DNA from: Treponemataceae bacterium
GTDB lineage: Bacteria > Spirochaetota > Spirochaetia > Treponematales > Treponemataceae
Reading direction: 5' to 3'
DNA length: 38,376 nt
Assembly: GCA_024685655.1 (NCBI GenBank)
Contig: JAIKVO010000071.1
Location: 1 to 38,376, forward strand
Below are positions 16,757-24,859 of this stretch, piece after piece; the stretch's first letter is position 1, and every line of letters begins with the position of its first letter. The notes beneath the pieces are model-generated. The model was not told the DNA's origin. It saw nothing but the letters and a program-made list of their open reading frames with translations, and did no database searches. The translations under genes were made by a program, and so were the position numbers.

Positions 16757-18928
16757 ATGCGGTTTTTCCGGTTTTCCAGAAAAAAAATAATTCTCTCGGT
16801 TTTAGTAGCGATTCTAGTTTTTGTTTGTATTCTTGCTGGATGTAGCAAAAAAGACGATTCCTTGTCGCGTGTGTATTTTAAGCACAGCTGGTTGTGGAAA
16901 CAAGGCAATGATGATGGTTCTATGCCGGAGACTCTTCTTTCTGGAGACGGATTCAGGCTTCTTGATGTGGACACTGAAGACCAGCTTTCGTCTCTTGTTG
17001 ATAATCAAACTGGATATATCTGGGTTCGTGCAGACTTCACCGTTCCTGATGATCTTAAGAATCTAAACTTAGGGCTTTTCTCAAATCGCATACGCTATTC
17101 CGGTGATTTTTTTGTAAACGGTTATGAAATTGGAAAACTGGGTTCTTTGCCTCCGAATCAATTTATGGCAGGGAACAAAGCTGGCGGATTTTATATCCCG
17201 GACTCAATAGTCAACAAAAACGGAAAGAATGTTCTTGCGATAAAAATATGGGTCGAGGCGTTCGGTAGTGTTCCGTCTTGCATTTATTTGGGCAGTTATG
17301 ATGAAGTTTCTTACGAAGCGGCAAAAACATCGTTCCTCTGTTCTACGATAAATCTTTCGTTCTCGTTCTCTTTGTTTGTCATAGGCATTTTGTATTTGTT
17401 CTTTTATTCGCAGCGTCGGTTCAAGGAATATTTCCTTCATGCGATGATGAACTTTTTTTCTGCATTGTTCCTTACACCGTTTTTTCAAGATCAGCTCGAT
17501 TTCTTGGAAGTTTTTTTCCCGTCATATCTTGTTTTTTGTAAATTCCTCTTTGCGATTCCGGCTTATATATCATCATATTTTGCTTCCTCATATATGCGGG
17601 AATTCTTGCACGAGAACGATTCAAACAATCTGACTATTGCCCGAATTATTATTCTGATAATTCCGATAATAATTACTCTGTCGATTTCGGATCTTCCTTC
17701 GCTTTTAAGGGCACAGCCTGTATTTATACTGTTCATTGCCACGCAAATCTATTTCGGCATTGAATCTGTTGGAAAATCCCTGATACGCGGTACAAAGGAA
17801 GTATTTGTCTTGATTGCTGGTTTCACACCAGTTCTTATTGCCATCCCTATTGATTTTTTTGTTCACTCAGTTTTCGAACTGGATAATGTGCCTTATTTCA
17901 CAATCCTTGGTTGGCAAGGTGTAATCCTTGCGTTCATGTTTATTCTTTCTATGCGCTACAATGATATTTTTAAGCGCGTTGAGTATTTGAACGCGAACCT
18001 TGAGAAAGAAGTTGAGGAAAGGACGCTCAGACTTTCAGATTCAAACGAGAAACTTGAGGCAGAGAAAAAACAAGCAAGCGCGGATATGGATTTTGCTGTT
18101 CATGTTCAGGAAGCATTCTTCAGACAGCCTGATTTTAAAATCAATGGCTGGGATATAGCGATGCAGTCAAATCCTGCGACAGGTATTTCTGGAGATATGT
18201 TCGATATCTATCATATAGGAAATGTTCTGGAAGGTATTTCTCTGTTTGATGTTTCTGGACACGGAATTGCGGCGGGGCTTGTAACTATGCTCTGCAAAAA
18301 CATTATAGCGCAGAATTTTCGCGATGGTCTTTATAGTGGTGAGACTCATGAAGATCTTGGTGTCGTAATGGAGAATATCAACCGCAGTATTATCAATGCA
18401 AAAGGGGATATAGAGAATTACCTGACAGGTATTCTTTTGAGGGTCGATAATGTTCCCGAAGGCGAAATTTGTCATGCGGAAATTACGAATGCAGGAAATC
18501 CAATTCCGCTTTTATACCAGCATAAGACGAAAACGTGTATCGAGATAAAGACTACAACGCCTTCAACGCAGTATGGAATGGTCGGTATCCGAGGTTTGGA
18601 GGTGTCTTTCCCGCCTCAGCAGTTTGAGATTGCTCCGGAAGATGCTCTTGTGCTTTACACTGACGGAATTACGGAAGCTGTAAATGCAGAGGGTGAGCAG
18701 TTTGGAAGAGACCGCCTTGCAAAAGCGATTGCCGCTTCTGGTTCGCTTTCAGCGTCTGCGAAACTTTCATTCATACTTAAAGAGCTTCGTACGTTTGCGG
18801 CAGATGTTCCGTTTGACGATGATATAACACTGATAATTCTTCAACGCAAAAAAAACGTCATAGATGGAGAAGAACTTTTTCTTTACGATGTTCCGTCCAC
18901 AGAAGCAAACGAACATAAAGAATCTTAA
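16757..18928 (+). CDS. Membrane SpoIIE-type PP2C phosphatase with 7TM-DISM sensor region
   Basis: A predicted signal-transduction serine/threonine phosphatase. The start at 16757 gives a clean lipoprotein signal (basic MRFFRFSRKK, hydrophobic core, LAGC lipobox). An extracytoplasmic beta-rich sensor domain follows (about residues 30-180, including YIWVRADFTVP). Next come about seven membrane segments (about 195-420), a coiled coil (LEKEVEERTLRLSDSNEKLEAEKK, written here only as LEKEVEERTLRL...), and a C-terminal phosphatase domain. The phosphatase metal-site motifs are all present: SGDMFDI, DVSGHGIAAGL, LYTDGITEA and DDDITLII. Such proteins usually control an anti-sigma-factor antagonist, but none is nearby. 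An upstream in-frame start at 16688 would hide the signal peptide and lacks a good ribosome site. Confidence 0.88.
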   Translation: MRFFRFSRKKIILSVLVAILVFVCILAGCSKKDDSLSRVYFKHSWLWKQGNDDGSMPETLLSGDGFRLLDVDTEDQLSSLVDNQTGYIWVRADFTVPDDLKNLNLGLFSNRIRYSGDFFVNGYEIGKLGSLPPNQFMAGNKAGGFYIPDSIVNKNGKNVLAIKIWVEAFGSVPSCIYLGSYDEVSYEAAKTSFLCSTINLSFSFSLFVIGILYLFFYSQRRFKEYFLHAMMNFFSALFLTPFFQDQLDFLEVFFPSYLVFCKFLFAIPAYISSYFASSYMREFLHENDSNNLTIARIIILIIPIIITLSISDLPSLLRAQPVFILFIATQIYFGIESVGKSLIRGTKEVFVLIAGFTPVLIAIPIDFFVHSVFELDNVPYFTILGWQGVILAFMFILSMRYNDIFKRVEYLNANLEKEVEERTLRLSDSNEKLEAEKKQASADMDFAVHVQEAFFRQPDFKINGWDIAMQSNPATGISGDMFDIYHIGNVLEGISLFDVSGHGIAAGLVTMLCKNIIAQNFRDGLYSGETHEDLGVVMENINRSIINAKGDIENYLTGILLRVDNVPEGEICHAEITNAGNPIPLLYQHKTKTCIEIKTTTPSTQYGMVGIRGLEVSFPPQQFEIAPEDALVLYTDGITEAVNAEGEQFGRDRLAKAIAASGSLSASAKLSFILKELRTFAADVPFDDDITLIILQRKKNVIDGEELFLYDVPSTEANEHKES

Positions 18929-19033
18929 GTAAGAATCTTAAGTTACTCAGATTTTTTGCCTGATTTTCTCATTCATTTTTTTTCTTTACTTTTTTTTATT
19001 TTTTTCAGTTCAATAAATTCAAAAATGATGATA

Positions 19034-19042
19034 TGCTATAAA
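19034..19042 (+). promoter_or_regulatory. Extended -10 promoter candidate for the S1-domain gene
   Basis: TG-c-TATAAA is an extended -10 element, located about 100 bases before the GTG start. No good -35 is seen at the right distance. Confidence 0.4.
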
Positions 19043-19142
19043 GGCATTTTCAAAGTAATTTCATGTTCATAAAATGAGTAATCCTTGAAATGTCGCTACC
19101 GGCCGAACGGAGTGCTGCTGCAATTGTTTTTAGGAGGAAAAA

Positions 19143-20240
19143 GTGAAAACCCTGGAAATTGGTCAGGAAATACAAACAAAAATTGTTGCTGTTACAGATG
19201 ATTGCGTTTTTCTGGATCTTAATACAAAAAGCGAAGGTGTCTTGGATATTGCGGATGTCATTGACGAGAACGGAAAAGTCACTGTAAAAGAAGGTGATAC
19301 AATAAAAGTATTTTTTCTTGGCGACCAGCGAGGCGAAATGCGTTTCACAACGAAGATTACCGGTGATAAAGCAGATAAGACACTGCTTGAAAATGCATGG
19401 AAAAACGGAATTCCCGTTGAAGGTCACGTTGAAAAAGAGATAAAAGGTGGATTTGAAGTCAAAATAGGAGACAGCCGTGCGTTCTGCCCGTATTCGCAGA
19501 TGGGCTTTAAGCAAAAACAGGAACCACAGTTCTTTATCGGGAAGACAATGACATTCCGTATTCAGGAATACAAAGAAAACGGCAGGAATATACTTGTTTC
19601 CAACCGTGTTGTTGAAGAAGAAAAGTACAACGAATACAAAGAGACTTTGAAGCAAAAGCTTAAGACAGGTATGAAAGTAAAAGGAAAGGTACTTTCACTT
19701 CAGAGCTACGGTGCGTTCGTTGAGATTGAGGAATTCAAGGCATTGCTCCCGATATCAGAAATTTCACGCGGTCGAATTGACGATATTAGTACCGTTCTGT
19801 CTGTTGGGCAGGAAATTGAAGCTTCCATCATTCGTATCGATTGGTCAACAGAGCGAATTTCACTCAGTATGAAAGCCTTGCTTGCCGATCCGTGGGATTC
19901 TGTAAAAGAAAGATACTCTGTAGATGCGAAATTTACGGGAATTATTTCACGCATAGCGGATTTTGGACTTTTCGTGACATTGGAGCCTGGGATTGACGGT
20001 CTGCTTCATATATCAGAGATTGAGGATGCGGACAGAAAGACAAATCTGAGGAAAGTATACAAAACTGGAGAGTCTATTTCTGTTGCAATAAAAGAAGTTG
20101 ATGCAGAAAACAGACGTATTTCGCTTCGTCCTGCGACGACTAAAAAGCAGGATAATTCTGCGGAGGAATTCCTTTCAAAGCAGGACGAATCCGAAGGCGA
20201 GACATATAATCCATTCGCGGCTTTGCTCAAGAAAAAATAA
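19143..20240 (+). CDS. Protein with four S1 RNA-binding domains (ribosomal protein S1-like)
   Basis: Four S1 repeats occupy nearly the whole 365-residue protein: about 1-70, 85-160, 172-246 and 252-330. The last two are the most canonical (GKVLSLQSYGAFVEIE and GIISRIADFGLFVTLEPGIDGLLHISE). It should bind single-stranded RNA and act in translation or mRNA turnover. The start is a GTG, decided by a perfect AGGAGG five bases upstream. It could be the S1 homologue of this organism or a shorter paralogue; the usual S1 of gram-negative bacteria has six domains. Confidence 0.88.
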   Translation: MKTLEIGQEIQTKIVAVTDDCVFLDLNTKSEGVLDIADVIDENGKVTVKEGDTIKVFFLGDQRGEMRFTTKITGDKADKTLLENAWKNGIPVEGHVEKEIKGGFEVKIGDSRAFCPYSQMGFKQKQEPQFFIGKTMTFRIQEYKENGRNILVSNRVVEEEKYNEYKETLKQKLKTGMKVKGKVLSLQSYGAFVEIEEFKALLPISEISRGRIDDISTVLSVGQEIEASIIRIDWSTERISLSMKALLADPWDSVKERYSVDAKFTGIISRIADFGLFVTLEPGIDGLLHISEIEDADRKTNLRKVYKTGESISVAIKEVDAENRRISLRPATTKKQDNSAEEFLSKQDESEGETYNPFAALLKKK

Positions 20241-20266
20241 TTCTGTATTTAATGTCTGCAATTGAG

Positions 20267-20390
20267 AACGGTTGAGTCAAGGTCCTGAGCGAAGCGTACC
20301 TTGACCACTTGTATTGACGCTTGATAATTGATAGCAAGCGTCAAAACGGTTGAGTCAAGGTCTTGAGCGAAGCGTACCTTGACCAACCGT
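20267..20390. repeat. Two 41-bp palindromic repeats flanking a hairpin
   Basis: Copy 1 (20267-20307) and copy 2 (20345-20385) differ at a single base (C or T). Each contains TCAAGGT and ACCTTGA as inverted arms around a GAGCGAAGC core. Copy 2 extends further into ACGGTT/AACCGT arms. Between the copies a separate perfect ten-base stem, TTGACGCTTG (20314-20323) with CAAGCGTCAA (20335-20344), abuts copy 2. The cluster lies between the convergent S1-domain and lipoprotein genes, so it may also serve as a bidirectional terminator. It resembles REP/BIME-type clusters. Confidence 0.8.
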
Positions 20391-20415
20391 ATTTGCGGCT
20401 CATCGGTTAAAGCAA

Positions 20416-21081
20416 TCAGAACTGATAATTGAACTCGTACGCTTCTGTTTCCAGTTCTTTGATATGAGCCATTATTATTTCTGGATCTGTAATTTCTTTT
20501 ATTGTTTCAAGCTGTGATGGTGAAAAATACATAGTCATTTTCGGTGAGTAAATATCAGTTTGACCTTTTGCTAATCCTTGCTCCATGGACATGCTGAAAT
20601 ACGGCTTTCCGCCGATAATTTCATAATTGAACCGGACTTTTATATCAGCGTTGTAACTGCCGTAACCGAAAACTCCCCATGATACGCTAGTCTCCATAAC
20701 TCCGTATGAATTATCTTTTTTCGGTTTGTGGTTCTTGTCGAAGTTTCCTTCATTGTAGTCGTTCATGTATTTCATGAGGTTCTCGTCAAATGTAGCACAA
20801 TCCTTAGCATCCATCATAAGACAAACTTTATCTATAGAGCTGCGGAAATAAATTTCTATTTTGTTAGTGCGAGGTACGCAGAAAAGCTCCATTTCGCAAG
20901 GGGAAACATCATCACCATTTTTCCACAAACTTATAGCATCGCCCAGTTTGAACGGTGAAAAATTACCAAGTGTCGTAGGATATTGGGAATCTTCTTCAGA
21001 TGTTTGTTTTGATGTCGTTGCGCAACCTGCAATCATTAAAATCGTACAAATAAGAAAAAAAATATAAAGGCTTTTTTTCAT
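20416..21081 (-). CDS. Lipoprotein of unknown function (221 aa)
   Basis: MKKSLYIFFLICTILMIAGC is a typical lipoprotein signal with the lipobox IAGC (Cys20), so the mature protein should be anchored to a membrane and face the periplasm or outside. The mature part is polar, without further membrane segments, and predicted beta-rich. Tyr- and Gly-rich patches occur around residues 130-170. I recognise no family. GGAG lies ten bases before the ATG. The gene is flanked by the palindromic cluster downstream and a roughly 195-base gap upstream before the end of the oxidoreductase-RNase H gene, with which it shares strand. Confidence 0.75.
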   Translation of the reverse strand: MKKSLYIFFLICTILMIAGCATTSKQTSEEDSQYPTTLGNFSPFKLGDAISLWKNGDDVSPCEMELFCVPRTNKIEIYFRSSIDKVCLMMDAKDCATFDENLMKYMNDYNEGNFDKNHKPKKDNSYGVMETSVSWGVFGYGSYNADIKVRFNYEIIGGKPYFSMSMEQGLAKGQTDIYSPKMTMYFSPSQLETIKEITDPEIIMAHIKELETEAYEFNYQF

Positions 21082-21276
21082 TTTTTAGAACTCCTTAATT
21101 TCAATTCGTAAAATAATTACTTTGCAAACTTTTTAATCCAGTTTGTAAATGAAACACTTTTGTGTCAAAAAAGATACAATACGTTGTTTCAACGTCATGT
21201 CCGGAATCTTCTATAATAGAAGATGCTCCAAAATCATGTATTCAGGCAAATTCGTAAGTCTTCAGAAAGAACGTGA

Positions 21277-22992
21277 TTACTGTTTTTGTCCTGCCTGAAC
21301 AGCGAGTTTGTCACATATCTCGTTATATTTGTTTCCTGCATGTCCTTTTACCCAACGCCACTCGATATCAAGCTTGGAAACAACTTCGTCCAGCTCTAAC
21401 CATAGGTCTTTGTTTTTCACGGGCTCCTTGTTCGACGTGCGCCATCCGTTTTTCTTCCAGTTTTTTATCCATGTCTGGATACCGTTTTTCACATACTGGC
21501 TGTCACAAATAACTGTCACTTTGCGGCTCCGCCATTTCCGTTCCTCAAGAATTGCTTCAAGAGCCTCAATCGCAGCCATAAGCTCCATACGGTTGTTTGT
21601 GGTTAGCTTTTCGCCGCCACTCATTGTGTGTTCGTTTCCGTCCACTATGATTACGGCTCCCCAGCCTCCACGACCGGGGTTTCCGGAGCATGCTCCATCG
21701 GTGTAAACGACTATTGGTTCCTGCGAATCATTCTCAGGTTCCTCATTTACTTTTTCTGCTGATTTTTTGTTTTCTGCAGTTTTCTCAACTTCTTTTGAGG
21801 TTGTGGAATTCGTAGCCGGTATGTTTTTTTCAGCTATTGAAATTTTTGATGTGGTTGACTCTTCTGATAAGCTTTTTTTGTTGTTTTTCGAGCCGCTAAG
21901 CATATCTTTTGTTTCAAATGGATATACAATGCCCCATTTTGCGCGGAACGCATCCATAAGCTCAATTAAACGCATGGAATCTGCATGAGTATGATAAGGT
22001 GACTCAATTACGGGGGATTCTGCATCGATATTTGCAGACAATCCAAGACAGCGTATAACTTCTGCCACTTCATACTCATATCCGTTGACGATGAAAGGAA
22101 GTTTCTTCTGTTCGATAAGACTGCCGTCCGTTCCCAGGATGTTTATGTTCTGCGCATACCAAAAACCGGGAATATAAAGAGTTGCTTTAGATCCGATAAT
22201 TTTTGCTGATTTGAAATGATCACCGCTTCCTGCATCGATTCCAGATGTAAGGACGGCAGAAAAAGAAGTTTCCACAGGAAATTCAAAAAGCTCGCCTGTT
22301 TCTCCGCCAGTAAACTCCAGAATCATGGATTCGAACGCATCAACTCCAGCAGGAGTTTTTCGGCAGACTGAATGAACAGCGGAGTTTTTTACTGTTGCGA
22401 ACGGAACATTTTGGACTGCAGAAGCTACAGACAATGCATATGAAAGCGGATAAATACCCATATCAAGGAGTGCCCCGCCAGCAAGTTCCGGCTCATACAG
22501 TCTGGAACCGGGCGTATTAGGCATGTCGCTGCAAAAATCCGCGTATACAGCCCGAACAGCTCCGATTTCACCATTCTTTATAAGGCGCATAGTTTCAAGG
22601 TAAGCTGGTTGAAAACGTGTCCACAAAGCTTCCATAAAAAACATGCCGGTCTTTTTTGAAACTTCAAGCACTTCTCGCAGTTGTGCCGCGTTGACGGCAG
22701 CTGGTTTTTCGCATAAAACGGCCTTGCCTGCTTTCATCGCCTTGATTGCAAGCTCTGCGTGATTCATGTGCGGAGTAGCGATATAAATAACATCAATCTT
22801 CCTGTCAGAGAGCAGTTCGTCGTAACTGCCGTAAGCAACTGGAATATCCCATTTTTCGGCAAAGCTGCGGGCTTTAGCAAGAGAACGTGCCGCGCATCCA
22901 TAAAGACAAGCTCTATCAGTTTTTTTCACAGCTGGGGCAAGACAGGAAGCAATGTTTCCAGTCCCGATAAAACCCCAATTAATTGTTTCCAT
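21277..22992 (-). CDS. Fusion: Gfo/Idh/MocA oxidoreductase + RNase HI
   Basis: Two unrelated enzymes share one uninterrupted 571-codon frame. Residues 1 to about 361 are an NAD(P)-dependent Gfo/Idh/MocA oxidoreductase of the dihydrodiol-dehydrogenase-like branch (GFIGTGNIA at the start; CEKP with the conserved Lys). Residues 362-424 are a Ser/Thr/Lys/Glu-rich linker. Residues 425-571 are a complete RNase HI with all four acidic residues: Asp432 (YTDGACSGNPG), Glu470 (NNRMELMA), Asp497 (CDSQYV) and Asp561 (NEICDKLA). GHAGN with the catalytic His is also present. No internal ATG in the linker has a Shine-Dalgarno. The RNase should remove RNA from RNA-DNA hybrids; the oxidoreductase substrate is unknown. 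The start lacks a Shine-Dalgarno but has a promoter six bases upstream. Confidence 0.88.
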   Translation of the reverse strand: METINWGFIGTGNIASCLAPAVKKTDRACLYGCAARSLAKARSFAEKWDIPVAYGSYDELLSDRKIDVIYIATPHMNHAELAIKAMKAGKAVLCEKPAAVNAAQLREVLEVSKKTGMFFMEALWTRFQPAYLETMRLIKNGEIGAVRAVYADFCSDMPNTPGSRLYEPELAGGALLDMGIYPLSYALSVASAVQNVPFATVKNSAVHSVCRKTPAGVDAFESMILEFTGGETGELFEFPVETSFSAVLTSGIDAGSGDHFKSAKIIGSKATLYIPGFWYAQNINILGTDGSLIEQKKLPFIVNGYEYEVAEVIRCLGLSANIDAESPVIESPYHTHADSMRLIELMDAFRAKWGIVYPFETKDMLSGSKNNKKSLSEESTTSKISIAEKNIPATNSTTSKEVEKTAENKKSAEKVNEEPENDSQEPIVVYTDGACSGNPGRGGWGAVIIVDGNEHTMSGGEKLTTNNRMELMAAIEALEAILEERKWRSRKVTVICDSQYVKNGIQTWIKNWKKNGWRTSNKEPVKNKDLWLELDEVVSKLDIEWRWVKGHAGNKYNEICDKLAVQAGQKQ

Positions 22993-22998
22993 ATAGAT

Positions 22999-23027
22999 AC
23001 TTTACCATTTGAATCCATATTGTTCAA
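22999..23027 (-). promoter_or_regulatory. Promoter of the oxidoreductase-RNase H gene, probably leaderless
   Basis: On the minus strand TTGAAC (23022-23027), 17 bases and TAAAGT (22999-23004) end exactly six bases before the ATG at 22992. No Shine-Dalgarno is present. Confidence 0.6.
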
Positions 23028-23235
23028 TTAATTTTATGGGAGCAGGTGTGTCCATGGGTGATAAAGCCACCACATATCACAATGAGATCGAAATGCGTTG
23101 TTTCTGGCAGCAGACGTCCGCGGAGCAAGTGCATTGCCTGAGCTACAAAGCGGAGAAAAGTTGTACTGCCTGCAGGGCGATTTGCACGGTGTCTTGCTTG
23201 GAAGCAAGATACTCTGCTACTTATTCTGGTATCTG
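23028..23235. other. Intergenic region without a supported gene
   Basis: Short open frames exist on both strands, but they are rich in Cys and Ser, lack Shine-Dalgarno sequences and look like chance. I see no clear structure beyond short repeats such as TGTCTTGCTT, which recurs at about 23191 and 23278. Confidence 0.3.
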
Positions 23236-23264
23236 TTGCGGATTTCTTTGAATGTCTATATAAT
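23236..23264 (+). promoter_or_regulatory. ychF promoter
   Basis: TTGCGG (23236-23241), a 17-base spacer and a consensus TATAAT (23259-23264). The transcript would begin near 23271 and carry a leader of about 115 bases. Confidence 0.7.
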
Positions 23265-23387
23265 AAGGAGATTTCCGTGTCTTGCTTAGTGTTGGCTGTG
23301 TTTTGCGCGACTTGTGCCATTTATTTGGTATGTGCGATATATGCAGCGCGTGCGGCGGAATCTATCGATTTTTTCAGGGAAGTAAAT

Positions 23388-24494
23388 ATGGCTATAAACT
23401 GTGGTATCGTCGGTTTGCCGAATGTAGGCAAATCCACTATTTTTTCTGCGCTTACGGCGGCTCCTGCTGAAGCTGCGAACTATCCTTTCTGTACGATTAA
23501 TCCGAATATCGGTATTGTTGATCTTCCAGATTCCCGTCTCGATTTCCTTGCCGAGAAATTCGCCACAAAACGCAAGGTTCCTGCGACTGTTGAGTTCGTA
23601 GACATTGCGGGGCTTGTAAAAGGCGCATCAAAGGGTGAAGGCCTTGGAAACCAGTTCCTTGCGAATATCCGCGAGGTCGGCGTTATAGCGCACGTCGTCC
23701 GTTGCTTCGAGAATCCGGATATTGTGCATGTGAACAACAAGATTGACCCGGCAGACGATATTGAGACAATCAATATGGAGCTGGCGTTTGCCGACCTTGA
23801 TACAGTGAACCGCCGCATAGAGAAATGCCAGAAAGCGGCTCGTGTGAGCAAGGAAGAAGCGAAAAAAGCTGAAATCGTGATGGCGGCGATAAACAAGATT
23901 AAGCCGCTTTTGGAGAACGGAAAGCCAGCTCGTCAGGCAGAGCTTACGGACGACGAGAAAGAAGCGATTTACGACTGCCACCTTATCACGATGAAGCCTC
24001 AGATGTATGTGTGCAACGTCGATGAGGACGGTATTAAGAACGGCAGCAAGTATATTGATACGGTAAAAGCAATTGCGGCGGAGGAAGGCGCGGATGTCGT
24101 CGTTATCTGCGGCAAGTTCGAGGCGGAATTGGCAGAGATGGGAAGCCCGGAAGAGCGGCTTGAGTTCCTTGGTGAGCTTGGCCTTAAGGAAAGCGGACTT
24201 GCGGTTCTTGCCCGCGCCGCATATCACCTGATGGGACTCCGCACCTTCCTTACGGCTGGTCCTGACGAGTGCCGCGCATGGACGATTCATGCGGGCGACA
24301 CAGCTCCGAAAGCGGCTGGCGTTATCCACACCGACTTTGAGAAAGGCTTTATAAAGGCCGAGGTTTACAGCTTCGAGGACTTGGTTAAGTACGGCACAGA
24401 AGCGGAAATCAAGGCTGCAGGAAAATACCGCATTGAGGGAAAAGAATACATCGTTCAGGACGGCGATGTCGTTTTCTTCCGGTTTAATGTGTAA
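23388..24494 (+). CDS. ychF: Redox-regulated ATPase/GTPase YchF
   Basis: This Obg-family P-loop protein prefers ATP and associates with ribosomes. GLPNVGKSTIFSALT (G1) and VDIAGLVKGASKGEGLGNQFL (G3 region) are present, and the altered G4 motif lies in MYVCNVDEDG. The TGS domain at the C-terminus (TAGPDECRAWTIHAGDTAPKAAG onwards) is complete. The ATG at 23388 has GGGAAG upstream and gives 368 residues, the normal size. The same frame is open to a GTG at 23277 that has its own AAGGAG; starting there would add 37 mostly hydrophobic residues. I prefer 23388 because the predicted transcript start would remove the upstream ribosome site. Confidence 0.95.
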   Translation: MAINCGIVGLPNVGKSTIFSALTAAPAEAANYPFCTINPNIGIVDLPDSRLDFLAEKFATKRKVPATVEFVDIAGLVKGASKGEGLGNQFLANIREVGVIAHVVRCFENPDIVHVNNKIDPADDIETINMELAFADLDTVNRRIEKCQKAARVSKEEAKKAEIVMAAINKIKPLLENGKPARQAELTDDEKEAIYDCHLITMKPQMYVCNVDEDGIKNGSKYIDTVKAIAAEEGADVVVICGKFEAELAEMGSPEERLEFLGELGLKESGLAVLARAAYHLMGLRTFLTAGPDECRAWTIHAGDTAPKAAGVIHTDFEKGFIKAEVYSFEDLVKYGTEAEIKAAGKYRIEGKEYIVQDGDVVFFRFNV

Positions 24495-24511
24495 TTTCGA
24501 AGTTAAATTGC

Positions 24512-24736
24512 GAAAAATCGAGGTTTTCTAACTCGGTATTAGGCCAAGCAGCTGCGTAGCCGGAGTTTGATACGAGAAACATCTGCAACCCCGAAGTGGT
24601 GAAGCCGTTTCTTGGAGCAAAATCCGGCGCAATGCGCCGGTGGCTATAGGAAGCTATTGTAGCTGCTCGCTCACGCGAGCTGGCTATCCGGCGAGAGCAG
24701 CTGTTTGGCTGTATGCGAATAATACCTCGATTTTTC
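24512..24736. repeat. 225-bp imperfect palindromic element (MITE-like)
   Basis: The ends are perfect 13-base inverted repeats, GAAAAATCGAGGT (24512-24524) and its complement (24724-24736). The similarity of the two arms continues inwards with gaps: GCC-AAGCAGCTG on one side, GCC-AAACAGCTG on the other. The middle holds the hairpins CCGGCGC/GCGCCGG (24624-24640) and GCTCGC/GCGAGC (24665-24680). There is no coding capacity. It lies between ychF and the terminator at 24754. A miniature inverted-repeat element or a large structured RNA are the two readings. Confidence 0.65.
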
Positions 24737-24753
24737 ATCATACTAGTTAAATG

Positions 24754-24800
24754 AATAGGTGTATTTGCGAAAAAAATGCGCGGATACACCTATTTTTTTT
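24754..24800 (+). terminator. Rho-independent terminator downstream of ychF
   Basis: A perfect 11-base stem, AATAGGTGTAT (24754-24764) with ATACACCTATT (24784-24794), runs into eight T residues. It lies after the palindromic element, about 260 bases past the ychF stop. Confidence 0.85.
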
Positions 24801-24859
24801 CTGAGAACTGATTTTTTTACCTTCTCTCGTTCGTATAAGAAATATTGAGCGGAGGTTTT

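Noticed and set aside
20267-20385. A possible minimal CRISPR array
   Set aside because: Only two repeats, strongly palindromic, with a hairpin rather than a unique spacer between them and no cas genes.
23009-23251. An 80-codon frame before ychF
   Set aside because: It lacks a ribosome site, is Cys/Ser-rich and overlaps the divergent promoter region.
24512-24736. A riboswitch for the downstream lipoprotein gene
   Set aside because: A strong terminator at 24754-24800 separates it from that gene, and no known aptamer motif was recognised.
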